NCBI GenBank assembly: GCA_009823395.1
Contig: CM020501.1
Coordinates: forward strand, 8,863,361 to 8,927,360
Length of the DNA stretch: 64,000 nt
Source: Thamnaconus septentrionalis
Lineage: Eukaryota; Chordata; Actinopteri; Tetraodontiformes; Monacanthidae
Direction of reading: 5' to 3'
In this document: piece by piece, positions 25,719-36,633 of the stretch
Position numbering within the stretch: the first letter of the stretch is position 1
Layout of the letters: each line of letters starts with the position of its first letter
Translations under genes and position numbers: made by a program
The notes under the pieces: model-generated
Told to the model about the DNA's origin: nothing
Seen by the model: only the letters and a program-made list of their open reading frames with translations
The model's database searches: none

Positions 25719-25886
25719 TAGGCTAGGCGGGTAGGCAGATTTGAGAAGCCGGGGGGATGTTCAGGCATGGGTGGGCATGGAAACAATTTTCAAGGGCTTA
25801 GAACGTGACTGGATGAAAAGGTTAATGCTTTGGAGTGCGAGGGGGGATAATAACAAAAGAAGGGGAGGCAGAGCCCCGGTTCTCAC

Positions 25887-26711
25887 CTCCAGCGACGAGC
25901 CGGGCTTCTTCTTCAGCTCCTCGCATTTCCTAAATTTGCAGATCTGGTGGCCCGTTTTGCGGTTCCGACAACTGCTGCAGACACCACAGTTGATTAGCCG
26001 CCGGCAGGGTGCACAGACCCCACACCTTTTCCTTTTCTTCTTCGCTGGGTTTCCACTGGATACCGAGGAATTATTCTGTGGGCAGTCTGCCAGATTGGCA
26101 ATTTGAAACGCACTGTCTGTAACGGCTGCTGAGGCTGCGGGGGAGTGAAGGGCTGTCATGACGATGACCCCAGGAGGTAATGAGATGCCCCCTAAAGCCG
26201 GGATAGCGGAAAAAGTTCCAACGCGTTCTGGGAGATTCATTATCTCTGCTTCAGCAGCGCCGCATTTCAGCTTGTTCATGCATTCTCCTGCTAAAGGTCT
26301 GCAGTGTTCGGGGGATAAGGTAGAGAGGAAATTATTATTTGCCATTTGCAGCGTCTCTGGCGGCACGCCAGGCTTCCCCGGCCTCTGGGAGTCATTTCTA
26401 TGCATGCTGGTCCTATTAGGGTTTATTGCCGCTGATTTCCTCCCCCAGAGCATGGCGTTATCGCAGTTCCAAGGGGACATGCCAATTCGAGCGCTCGGAA
26501 AAATGGGCGTTGTGATGCGGGCAATCTTAGCAGTCTGTGGAAATGCCCCATTGGTTTTGTAAAAGTTTGCAAAAGACCTGTACCTTTCCATTTCTGCATT
26601 ATAATCCAAGAGCTGGCTTAATCCACCGTCCGGAAGATTATCCTTCTGTAGGAGAGACACGTCTGCGTTCTGTCCGTTTTCGATGCACAGCACATTGTTT
26701 AGGTTAGACAT
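25887..26711 (-). CDS. cxxc4: cxxc4 (IDAX) main coding exon: N-terminal region and CXXC zinc finger
   Basis: This exon encodes residues 1-275 of a 289-residue CXXC-type zinc-finger protein. Family members bind unmethylated CpG DNA, inhibit Wnt signalling through Dishevelled, and are reported to regulate TET2. A basic stretch KKKRKR (224-229, likely nuclear localisation) leads into the CXXC finger, about 226-267, with all eight expected cysteines: C230, C233, C236, C242, C245, C248, C258, C263. KTGHQI at 252-257 matches the Dishevelled-binding KTxxxI motif. Residues 103-215 closely resemble the classical 198-residue mammalian CXXC4, whose start corresponds to M103. Residues 1-102 match the longer mammalian isoform but lack its Ala/Gly/Ser runs. 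ATG at 26711 has a good context (GCCATGT); the nearest upstream in-frame codon that ends translation is TAG at 26801-26799, with no Met between. The exon ends in SLE followed by GTGAGA (25886-25881), a phase 0 donor. CXXC5 is the alternative but has a different C-terminus. Confidence 0.95.
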
Positions 26712-26826
26712 GGCTGAAGAATGGCTGTCAGAGTTTAGGGAGATGAAGCGTGAGGTTACAGTGGCCTGGTCAAACTGCAGCTGCTTACCAACACTGTGCT
26801 ACCATCTTGGGTTATCTTCTCCAGAG
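26712..26826 (-). other. cxxc4: cxxc4 5' UTR portion of the main exon, with splice acceptor
   Basis: Upstream of the start codon on the minus strand, a T-rich tract ending TTTTAATTTTTAG (AG at 26828-26827) forms a good 3' splice acceptor, so the exon probably begins at 26826. The 115 bases in between contain the in-frame TAG at 26801-26799 and no in-frame ATG, which supports 26711 as the start of the long protein form. This implies at least one separate upstream 5' exon. Confidence 0.6.
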
Positions 26827-27579
26827 CTAAAAATTAAAATGAAAACAGAGAGACAATAGTTACGCACAAATGGTTGAAATGTTTGTACACAGATCAGTTT
26901 TTCTTCTTCTTTCTTTAAATTCTTGGGTTTTAGCCTTTCTGCGAGGACAAAACAGCCCCCTGGCTCACTGTTTACACTATGACACACTTTAGTTTAAACT
27001 GGTGACAAAAACAGAACCATCGTAACACCACAGAAATTAGGTTACACATTCAGACTTAATGAGTGTGTGACATTTCAACTTTTCTAAATCTTGTTTAGAC
27101 ATCCTGTCTTTTCTAAACATTTTCAACAAAAGTCCAAAAAAACTGATTCACTGAATGTGATCCAGTGCATTCAGAGCAAATCCCCCACCGCCCACCCTCC
27201 AAAAACAAAACAAAACAAAAACATTGAAATTGAAGATTCAGCACAAAGTGTCAATATTTCCAAAAGTGGAAGAGCCTCAGCAGAAGAACATCCTCATATT
27301 CACGCCTGCGACAAAACAATGGGCTTTGGCTGCAAAACAGTCGTATATTTGCTCTAATCCTTTAATTTAAATCCCGTGCGACGATATTGGCCAAATAACA
27401 GTGGCACTCTGACTGTAAACACAACTCTCTCCAGCCTCGTGGGCATGCCTGGCCTTCATTCATGACCATCTCCCAGTCAATAACGGCATGGGTAGCCACC
27501 GCTCCATTTACATCCAACCATGCCAGCTACAGTGTGAGCTGCCTCAGGATGGGATGCCTGTTTGTGTGCGTGAGTGTAT

Positions 27580-27608
27580 AGGTGTGTGTGTGTGTGTGTG
27601 TGTGTGTT
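27580..27608. repeat. (GT)n microsatellite
   Basis: About 13 GT units in the candidate first intron of cxxc4. Confidence 0.9.
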
Positions 27609-28544
27609 GTGGGGGGTGCTCTCCCTCTCCCTCTCTCTCTCTTCGGCCTGTCTGGATTTGGTTTCCACAGATAAAAGCCCATTAGACACATCTCCCCCTA
27701 CTTCCATTACCTTTTTCTGGGCTTTCTCTCCTAATTGCCAAAGCCGATCCATTGCTGGAACACTAAAGCATTTCAAATCACTTCCATGGTGCTACCCCAT
27801 GCAGTAGCTGTCTTGGGAAAAAAAATGAATTATAAATATGCCCACATGGAAGTGGAGACACCATTCTGGGCGGCATTATTTAAGTCCTGTAAATATTCCA
27901 GTGCATTTCCCCCAGTGGTAAATATTTCTCTGGACCTGAAAGCACCAGGCTGCTCAGACAATAGGCGAATGTGAGTGTCTTTACTATTTCTGTAGGAGCA
28001 AGCTTTAAGTTTCAGCACACTCTCACACATGTGAACACACACCCAGCACTCTGCTTTTTTCCTGAGATTATTCCTTTTTTTGGTGGTGGGGACGGAGGGT
28101 GGGGGGGGGGGCACATCCTACTCATGGTATGGAGATTCAATATCGAAGTGCATCCAAATAAAAAAAAAAAAAAAAAAAAAAAAACGCTCAATAAGAAAAC
28201 GTCCTGCAGCCGCCAGGAAACAAAAACCTCCCCAGCTTAATGATCAGCCCTCCTCAGGGTCATTATTACTTAATCAATTCACCCCTGGAGCGGAATACGC
28301 AGCCCAAAGGCAATCAAGTCACGGACATTGATTTTTTTTCAGCCTGTAAACAAAGTTTAGAGAGACAGAAATGTTCAATACTTGACGTTGGTCTAGGGAC
28401 GCGGAGGGGAGAGAGGCAGGAAACTGGGGGAAAGAAAAGTGCATTTGGAAAAAAAGAAAAAGAAAAGCCACACGCCGCCGCCGCCGCCGATGACGAACCA
28501 CTGCGCCGCCGCTGCGCCACGATGCCATTAATTACAGCCGGTCT

Positions 28545-28545
<1 letters not shown>

Positions 28546-28588
<43 letters not shown>
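28546..28588. repeat. (GT)n microsatellite next to the CpG-rich promoter block
   Basis: About 21 GT units. It faces a (CA)n tract at 28765-28810, forming a long inverted repeat around 176 bases. Confidence 0.95.
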
Positions 28589-28590
<2 letters not shown>

Positions 28591-28762
28591 AGAGACATCC
28601 AGATCAAAGGTCATGCATAGATAATCCACACAGGGGCGAGCTGGAGGGGCTACAGTGCACGGAAAATCCAGGGGAAATCAATGCACCTGGCAGCCACACA
28701 CGCACACCGACACAAAAGCATGCAATCGGATGGGTAAACACACACACAAACACACGACGACC

Positions 28763-28764
<2 letters not shown>

Positions 28765-28811
<47 letters not shown>

Positions 28812-28848
28812 GAGAGAGAGAGAGTGAGAGAGAGGGAGAGAGAGACGG
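28765..28848. repeat. (CA)n followed by (GA)n
   Basis: About 23 CA units (28765-28810) run into a GA-rich tract. It lies at the edge of the candidate cxxc4 promoter block. Confidence 0.93.
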
Positions 28849-28876
28849 AGGGAACGGGAGAGGGAGCATCACCTAC

Positions 28877-29470
28877 CGGGTTCCTGTTGAGAAGAACTCC
28901 CAAGGTGCCACTAGCAGCCTGCGACCGCGCGACGGCACATTACTGCCAAGCGGCGCGCGAAGTGACGGGGTGGCGCGCGGAGGGTGGCGTGTGTGGGGTG
29001 GGTTGGGGACGGGGTTGGGGACAAATAGAAGGCGAAGGCGCGAGGAGACGCGCGAGGGAGCAGGCGAGCGAGCGTGTGCGGTGCGCCTCTCTCTGTGCGG
29101 TGCAGTTTCAGAGCGCCGAAAACAAAAGGAGCATCTTCGTGGACTTTCTTTGTGACGCTGGCGACCCGCCGGACGACAAGAAGCTCGCAAAGTGCATCAA
29201 AAGCGCCTCCAAGCGCTCCCCAAAAAACCCCGCTCAAAGAGAGGCGGGCAGAAAAAAAGAAAGAATAAAAAGAGTAGATATGTCTCTGTCGGGGTTGAGA
29301 AGGTGCGAGGTTGATTCCCCTGCTCTGCTCCTCCTGCTCCGGATCCCGCGCCTGGTTATTGTGCGTCTGGCTGCTCGCTCCTGCTCCTGCTCCTGCTCCG
29401 CTCCGCTCCTGCTCAGCGCCCCGCGTCTCCTGTCGCTGCGTGTGGCTGATTGGTGCTGAGGTGAGGAAGC
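28877..29470 (-). promoter_or_regulatory. CpG-rich block: candidate cxxc4 promoter and first non-coding exon
   Basis: This block is visibly dense in CpG (many CGCG and GCGC words) compared with its surroundings and is the first such block upstream of the cxxc4 acceptor. On the minus strand it ends in AACCCG followed by GTAGGT (28876-28871), a usable 5' splice donor that could join to the acceptor at 26827. The 303-residue plus-strand open frame across it starts in a GT repeat and has no recognisable domain, so I do not treat it as a gene. Placement of the first exon is an inference. Confidence 0.4.
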
Positions 29471-29592
29471 AGGGATGCGGACACCTACTGATCATTGGCT
29501 GGGAAATTACTATAGAAACACTCGGGAGGGAGGGAGGTAGGGGGCGGGGGAGGGAGAGGGAAGTGAGAGGGGGAGGAGGGTGGGGGCAGAGG

Positions 29593-29620
29593 TGGATGGA
29601 TGGATGGATGGATGGATGGC
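29593..29620. repeat. (GGAT)n repeat
   Basis: Six to seven GGAT units, in G-rich DNA upstream of the CpG-rich block. Confidence 0.9.
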
Positions 29621-29714
29621 TCAGGGCGCCCTACAGGGGAGAGGAGGAAAGAAAACACATCCGCTGGATATATTTTATTTTGTGTGTGTGTTGTGCGCGT
29701 GCACCCCCCCCCCA

Positions 29715-29775
29715 AAAAAAAAACAAAAAAACAAAACAAAACAAACAAACAAACAAACAAACAAACAAACAAAAC
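29715..29775. repeat. A-rich tract and (AAAC)n repeat
   Basis: C-run, A-run, then about ten AAAC units. Lys/Gln/Thr-rich open frames here are artefacts. Confidence 0.92.
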
Positions 29776-32482
29776 CCGTCAAGTATAGTTAATTGTGGGG
29801 GGGAAATAAAAAACAAAAAAATCCGTGCGCGCGCGTTCATGACGAGGCATTTAAAAAAAAAAAAAGCGGGAGGGGGATTTGAGGATGTCATTTGCCAGAA
29901 ACGCGTTTTATTTAATAAGGATTGGAAGGAGGGGTGAGGGGGTGATGAGGAGGGGGGAGAAAAACTTGTCAAATTGATTCGAACGGAGCGGAGCTGTGAT
30001 TAAGATAAAATGCCTCCGCCGGCTAACCCCACCAGCCCAGACCCCCCCACCACCACCCCCGGGGGCGGGAGGCAGCAGCCCCATAATTGCCGCGACCTCC
30101 GGGATTCATCACCATTATAAATCCCGCCCGCTGGCAGCCCCATCCCCGCGCCATCGCCACGCGAAACGACCGTGACCTCACGCCGGGGCTGACATCACGG
30201 GCACGCACGCACGGCGTATTTATCCCATCACGCGCCGCCCTATAGCCTCCTCCCCCCTCCCCTCCACTCCTCCCTGTGGCTCTTTCCGATTCGTTCGCGC
30301 CGCATCGAGGGTTCAAATAAATTATGAGACAAAAAAAAAAAAAAAAATTCAGCTGCGCATGCACGCCGGGTAATTTATTTCCCCCTCCTCCTCATCACCC
30401 CTCCCCCCTCCCCCGCCGCATCCACCACACATCGCCGTTTATCCCGCAGCCTCGGGGCGCAGTTAACGTCAACGCGGGACCATCACCTCCGCATCTGCGC
30501 GCTCAGGCGGATTACTAATTAATCACAAGCACTTAACACGGCATCCGGCGCTGGTGGGCTCCGCTTTGACCACGAAAATACCGTCCGACAGAGGGAGGAC
30601 GCTCTGATGTGGTGAATGAAATCCACACACACACGGAAAAGCAGTCGTTTGGGATTTATTTTTTTTTTTTTTTTTTTATCCTTCCGCGGCTACTAAAGCT
30701 GAGTTTTACAGAGCGTTTTATTAATTGATTGCCTAAAAGATCCCTCACAAATGATCTGGTTTTTGGTTTGCTGGTTAAAAAAATAAATTAAAAAAAAGCC
30801 ACATACAGACTTTATTATTGGGTATAAAACAGTTAGAAATTCTAACGATTGTTTCCTTAAACGCTTCAAGGGTTTGAGGGTTTCTAGCGTCCTGATAAAA
30901 TTCAATTTGATCCACATGTGTCTGTGTGTTAATTGCTGTTGTTTGCTTCGGACCAGATTGTGGCACACTTCCAATGCCAGACGTGCCGTTCAGAAGTGCA
31001 AAACACCCTCTGCACGTTTAACATCTATCCGATGCTGCGTGCACGTTGGTGGCAGTCAAACAGATTGATCTCATCTTCATTTTCAGTTGGGATTATATGC
31101 TGCACGGCGAATCATTAAGTAATGCACCACAAAATAATCCCTTTGTTTTCGCAGAGCTCTCTCTTTTTTATTTTCTTTTTTTCCCCCTGATGAACCTAAG
31201 CAAATATTTGTACAGCCTAAACCTCAATAAAGGAGCTTTGTGAGCGAAACTCCAATTCAATACCTGGTTAAACAGCGCTAAATGTGCTCAATGAAAATAG
31301 CTGGCGAGAGAAAGGCTGCAAGATGCATCTAAACCACGAGTTAGTTGTGTGACTTCTTCATTTCCCAAACGTGACCCAAGTGGGGGAGTAAATGTCAAAT
31401 GTGACGCTGAATATTCACGCTCGGAAGCGGAAGCTGATTGGCGGATGCCATGCAGCCAGGCAGCGGGCGCCTTTTTTTCCCGGCAAATTGAACGCCAATT
31501 GACGAACCCCCGCCCCGCCCCGCCGAAACCACTTGACGTGTTTCAGAGTTGGTGCGAGACGTTGCGTTCAGTGGCGTCACGTCAGGGAGGAAGGAAAACA
31601 AGCCGCCCTGCCTCTCCTTGTCTTTCACGCAGGTCTGTGCGTGAGCAAACAAAGTGACAGCCGCCGCTGACGCCACCGCCGCCGCAGCGCCCCGTCAGGT
31701 GAGCCGTGTGACACGGGGGCCCGCGGGCCGCTGAAGGCTGCACTTTAATGAATTTATTGATGGGCGGCGACGGATAAGACTGGGGGTGTGGAGGAGGACA
31801 GTGGGGGAATGGAAGGAAGCCACTTTTTAGCTTTTAATCCAAACGCAGCGGCTTAAAAAAAACGCAGCAATTCTCCCTCATCTCACTTGGACCCCCTGCG
31901 GTGGCTTCTCATTGGCCGCAGATTCTGTCCGGCGCCTCAGTCGGGGCTCGGCTCAGCTTTTTTTTTTTCTTTATTTTTTTTTTTTTTGGCTTGATGGTGC
32001 GGCCCTGTGCCACGCTGCGGCTGCCAATCACGTGCCTCGCCGACCTGACGCCTACACAATGCGGCGCAGACACACAACTCACACGTCACACCGCGGGTCC
32101 TGTTAGTTTAATTAAGTGAGACAAACACAATATGTGTGACTGTGATTATACATATATGTGTGTGTGGAAATATATATACAGTATGTGTGTGTGTGTATGT
32201 GTGATGTGTGTGAGTTTGTAGAGAGACGGAGCTTTTCACTCCTTTCCACTTTTGACAGACAAACATGCCCTGTTTATGTTCAGGAACTATCTTCATCAAT
32301 CTGTCAAACATCAACAAAAGGTCACATTCTATTTTTTTCAAGTCTTTTCCTCATTCTTTGCAACTCATTTCACGAAACGTATTATTTCGTGTCATAATTG
32401 GTGCATGCGCTCATACTAAAATCGGACACAACAACAACTGCTCTTGCATATCAACATACTTTTACAGCACAAATCCAATGTG

Positions 32483-32485
<3 letters not shown>

Positions 32486-32537
<52 letters not shown>
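32486..32537. repeat. (CA)n microsatellite
   Basis: About 26 CA units in the intergenic region. Confidence 0.95.
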
Positions 32538-32541
<4 letters not shown>

Positions 32542-32663
32542 CCTGCAGGTCAGTGTTTTTTTTTGCCCAAAGTAAACATGAACCAGAACTTCAGTTCTCC
32601 ACCGCAGTTTCAAAAGGAAACCGTCGTCGGAGCGCATTTTCCGTAGCATTAGGCACCGTTTTG

Positions 32664-32676
32664 CTTGTGTGCGTGC

Positions 32677-32732
<56 letters not shown>

Positions 32733-32741
32733 GGGAGAGAG
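32664..32741. repeat. (GT)n-(GA)n compound microsatellite
   Basis: GT units run directly into GA units with occasional GGGA interruptions. It lies 130 bases from the (CA)n at 32486-32537. Confidence 0.92.
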
Positions 32742-34298
32742 CTGCTCCGTCTGAAAATCATTTCATCTTCCGGGCGATAATAGCCCCCGGGGGAAATCTT
32801 CCTAGGTGGTCCTAACCTCCGTCTGCAGAGCGTCGGCACTGTGTCAGTCTCTGGCAGTGGGAGGCGCGGCCCCTCATGGCGGGCCTTAGCTCTCCTGCCT
32901 GCGTGCCTGCCTGCGTGAGCCGTGCGTGCCTCGCTGCCCGTGCCCCCCACACACACACACACACCTCCCCCTTCCCCCACACACACCCTCCATCCTCTCC
33001 CCAACCCCCTCCACCGATGCTTTCCTGCCGGGGCTTCCAGCTGAACTCGGAGGAGTAATTAAAAAGCCAGATTTAAAGGTGGCCCGCATTAGCTGGATGG
33101 AAATGGAATCACGGAGGAGTGAAGCCATAAGACATGGGTGTTGGAGGGGCGATGGTGTGAATCCATTGATTCTTCTGTCTCAATTTGATCCCACACCCCC
33201 CCACCACCCCCCAACCCCCCACCCGCACGCTCGCTGGCTGCGCTCACATTAGTCTGGTGACGGGCGGGAAACGTTGTGAGGAATACGTATGAAGCCCGTC
33301 GTGCTCCCGTGAACCCCCTCCACCTCCCTCGGTTACTCCGAGCGGTAATGAAAAGGGTAGAAAAAAAACAACAAAAAATAAACCATCAGGCTTGACGACG
33401 CAGGCTGAAAGTCGCCTGGTTTCCATTACGCGTTAGCGGAAAGCTTTAGGCGATAATTGTGAAATGTGAATAAACACAAGTGGAAAAGCGCAGTTTTTTC
33501 CCCCACTGGGTTGCGTTACACACTGAGGGTCGAGGCGTTTTAAGAAGCACCTAAATATTGGCAGGTTTGTTCGGCTCTGCTGTCAACAAACTGTCCTTTT
33601 TTTTTCTTTCTCCCTGAGATCCCCCATTTGAGCGTTTTCCATCATTTTCATTGTTGTTAGACACGGCGCCCAGAAGCCCCTCCCCCTCTTCTCCACTTGG
33701 AGGTCTTGATGTAAAGATGTGGTGGGTGTCTTTTTTTTTGTATTTCTTGTCATCTTTCCAAAGGCTTTGTCCTCCAACTGCAGCACGCCATCTCATGTGA
33801 CTCTCTCGGCTCTACTTCACGTGACCTAAAATGCCCCCCAAAAAGCGTTTGAGTGAATTTGAGCGATTGAATTATACCAAACATTCCTTATTCAAAACAC
33901 CTAAGAAAATCCCCTCATGCGAGCATAAAAAACTTTTCTGCAATGTAAGGGTTTATTTTTCCATCCCCCTCAAAAACTGATTCCATTTTCCTTATTTGCA
34001 ATTTAAATGTTTGCAGTTCCGAGGTTAATGGACACACACTCAGTGTCTGGATGAGGTGAGACACTCTGTGTGTTTCGTGCATGTTTCATTTGCATGTGTT
34101 TTTCTGAAGTCGCAACCGTCCCGATGGGTGGGCGGAGTCAGAGATTCTCAAGCACAAACACGCAGGCGTGGTCGCAGTGTTGCCATCTTCGCAACTTCGC
34201 CGCTATTCAGTGAGCATTCAGCACCTCCAGTGACTCTTTTTCAGAAAAGTGACTAGCCACAAATCTCACGACTTCTTCTCCTGCAGTGGTCCATCACC

Positions 34299-34332
34299 CC
34301 ATCCATCCATCCATCCATCCATCCATCCATCC
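34299..34332. repeat. (CATC)n repeat
   Basis: About eight tandem CATC units, intergenic. Confidence 0.92.
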
Positions 34333-35321
34333 TTACCTACCTTCCTTCCTCTGTCTCTCAGAGATAGTCATGAGCAGATATTGATATTTATACCCCCGTG
34401 TCCAGTCTGGTAATGAATTGCACGTTATGCGAAGACAAAAAAAAAAAAAGAAATCAACCAAAAAATGTTAATGAAGACTGGTTTTATGCTCGAAATGTTA
34501 TGGTTATAATGGTTACTTTCTTCTCATTTTGTACAGTCAGTTACTCATATGGTACTTTTACATGTCACTTGTTGTCAGCTCCTATGTGGACCATAAAGTC
34601 ATATTGGTTAAAAATCAAACCAAATTTAAGAAGAAGAAAAAAGTAACTCTGCCAGAGTTTCTCACAGAGGAAGTCAACTCGTTCCAAATATATTAAATTC
34701 TATTTATTTTGTCTCTCCCACAACGCAATTTTTCTCTCATACAGCCCCACAACGTCCATTACAATGACAAGCGCATGACCAATTACACAAATTGGGCAAT
34801 GACCTCATTTAGTGACTTCCAGCGACATTTAGAACGGCCAATACGTGCTTTTCCTACTGGGGAGTTGGCTACAATGGTTTCAGCTTTGCAAGCATACAGT
34901 GGAGACAGAACGGGCTCGACATCAACAGACAGAGAGGGATGTGACGCTCAGTCTCACCAAACACCAAATCGCAACAATTTCCTCACAGCTGACAATGATG
35001 AAAAATGCCATATTGCCATTTTAAATGTTGCCCTTCCGTATTGGGTCGCACACACCTGTGGTTCTGGTGGGACTTTGGGGATGACGGGGGGCAAAGATCT
35101 CGACTGGGAGAAACAGAGGTGCGCCGCGCCTCTTAAAGGGGCTTGTGACGGGCTCACGCGGACTGTTGTGGCAAACAGAATTCCTGTAAAACCTTTTTAA
35201 GTGCTGGGAGAGAGAAAGAGGGAGAGAGACAGATGGGAAGAGGGTGCCGAGAGAGGGAGAGTGGGAGCAACTCGGGGAAAATAAACACTGCAAGATTAAG
35301 AGTTTGGCAGTGATGTGCCTC

Positions 35322-35363
35322 CCGCCGCCGCCGCCGCAGCAGCAGCAGCAGCAGCAGCAGCGG
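35322..35363. repeat. (CCG)n-(CAG)n trinucleotide repeat
   Basis: About five CCG units followed by about eight to nine CAG units. It yields poly-Ala/poly-Gln frames but no recognisable protein around it. Confidence 0.92.
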
Positions 35364-35548
35364 CATGTTGGCAGTGTTTATTCAAAAAGCTGCGGGGCTG
35401 TAATGTATGGCTCCCTCACCTCGCCACGCGCTGCTGGCCTTTTGCCGCCGTTTGCCGGGCTCCACCAGGTTTTTTTTTTCTTCTTTTTTTTAATGCCCGC
35501 GCTTTCCTCGGATACGGTCGAGCGATCCCTCCTCCCGCCGCCCTGGCC

Positions 35549-35594
35549 CTGCTAATTGGAGTGTACAGAGCACCCCTAATTATCCAGTTAGCAG
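35549..35594 (+). repeat. Imperfect hairpin, 12-base stem
   Basis: CTGCTAATTGGA (35549-35560) and TCCAGTTAGCAG (35583-35594) pair at 11 of 12 positions, and the remaining pair is U-G on the plus strand. The loop includes CACCCCTAATTA, a word also present in one arm of the 25646-25718 hairpin. Confidence 0.45.
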
Positions 35595-36364
35595 CTTTGC
35601 AAAAAAAAAAAAAAAGAAAAGCTGACTGCTGGCACACGGTCGGGTACAGATGACAGCACCTACACACATTTTTTTACCTCGATGGAAAGCCTCAAGTCAT
35701 GCAGATGGAAGGCAGAGGGGGGTTCTGCAGTCGCAGTAGGTGGGATGTGCACTTGCGTCTGAGATGGTAAAATGACACTGGAGAGATACCATGTGATTTT
35801 TTTTAATTATCATTATTCATTTTAGCTTGTGGTTTGCCTGAAGATGGGAACGGAGCTGTGTTTTTTTTAAAGCTCATTTAGTCGGGCCAAATTTCATCTC
35901 GTGGGTCAGGACTGTCAGCGCGGTTTCGCAGGAGGGCAAATCTTTAACGCTCAAACGTCGGCCGCTCGGATCAATTTCTGTCATGTCAGCCCAATCGGAC
36001 CCTTGCGCGGCGGAAGCAGCGGCCGAGAGCGGATTAGCCAGAGTCCCAGCCTCCTCTTCCTCGCTGCGCCCCGGCGACAAACAGAGCTGCTGAAAACACC
36101 GGGGGCCGTTCGGCTCTGATAGCCGATACGGCTGACAGGCGACGGCGCGGAAGGAAACTTTAGCGTGGCTAACGTCAGGTATCAGGTTCCCGACGGTTAA
36201 AAAGCTGCCAGCCACCTCCAGTTCTCTCCACGGTGCACCGATCGCTTCTCTCCAGCCTTCTGCGAATCGGCAACAAGCCTTTTTGTGTCTGGTTTAGGCT
36301 AAACTGGATACCATTAACCTGAAAGTGGATCAGTCAGAACGATTCGATAATATTCAAACTAAGC

Positions 36365-36633
36365 CAGTGGTTCCCAACTGGTGGAGTCTCAGGACCCACG
36401 GTTTTCCCTTATCCTGAAGTTTCCACACAAATTTATTCCACAACAATAAAAACGCTGTCATATCTAGCAAATAAATTATTAAAATTATTGAATTGAATTA
36501 CATGCCCTGCAAAATAAATGCCCAACATTTTCTTTATAAATATAGACATTTAAAAATCCAAAGAACGACCCTATCAAAACAGCTCCGCTCCCCAAAAGTG
36601 GGTCACGACCCACCAGTTGAGAAACGCTCGCTG
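36365..36633. mobile_element. hAT-type MITE (269 bases)
   Basis: The left end CAGTGGTTCCCAACTGGTGG and the right end, reverse-complemented CAGCGAGCGTTTCTCAACTGG, share the CAG...CAACTGG terminal pattern common in hAT-Charlie-like elements. Flanking 8-base duplications AACTAAGC (36357-36364) and AACTAAAC (36634-36641) match at seven of eight positions. The inside is AT-rich and non-coding. Confidence 0.8.

Larger units (their letters stand above)
3685..25886 (-). other. cxxc4: Large cxxc4 intron
   Basis: This is a 22.2 kb intron between GTGAGA (25886-25881) and TTGCAG (ending 3685). I find no further coding exon. It holds a full-length SINE (5921-6293), a hAT element (6897-8020), CA, AT and GA microsatellites, CpG-dense blocks near 9.5-10.5 kb and 15.05-15.75 kb, a G-rich run near 11.1 kb, and non-repetitive stretches rich in TAATTA-type motifs (about 4.6-5.3, 18.2-19.0, 21.1-21.2, 23.1-23.3 and 24.9-25.1 kb) that look like candidate regulatory elements. 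Long open frames here, such as 14788-15627, are low-complexity artefacts of GA-rich DNA. Confidence 0.88.
3640..26711 (-). other. cxxc4: cxxc4 coding span (two coding exons, one large intron)
   Basis: The coding sequence is 26711..25887 joined to 3684..3640 on the minus strand, 870 bases including the stop, giving 289 residues. Donor GTGAGA and acceptor TTGCAG are canonical and both flank phase 0. The predicted protein is longer than the 198-residue classical mammalian form because translation starts at the upstream methionine, and shorter than the long mammalian form because homopolymeric runs are missing. The gene is transcribed away from tet2, whose first exon is on the opposite strand about 26 kb from the cxxc4 start codon. 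Confidence 0.92.
26827..28876 (-). other. Candidate cxxc4 first intron
   Basis: If the donor at 28876 and the acceptor at 26827 are used, this 2.05 kb is intron 1. It contains GT and CA tracts, an A-run at 28161-28183 and a G-rich run at 28081-28111. I see no coding exon in it. Confidence 0.35.

Noticed and set aside
25861..26711. Assignment as cxxc5 rather than cxxc4
   Set aside because: The CXXC finger is shared, but the [17 protein letters not shown] region, [22 protein letters not shown] block and RTPVSSGEAFRWFF tail fit CXXC4; the neighbouring tet2 exon also fits.
28548..29459. 303-residue plus-strand open frame across the CpG-rich block
   Set aside because: It starts in a GT repeat (Cys-Val run), passes through a CA repeat (His-Thr run) and a GA repeat, and has no recognisable domain.
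34709..35200. 163-residue plus-strand open frame of fairly normal composition
   Set aside because: I recognise no domain or motif, no splice sites clearly frame it, and a frame of this length can occur by chance in 64 kb. Conservation analysis would be decisive.
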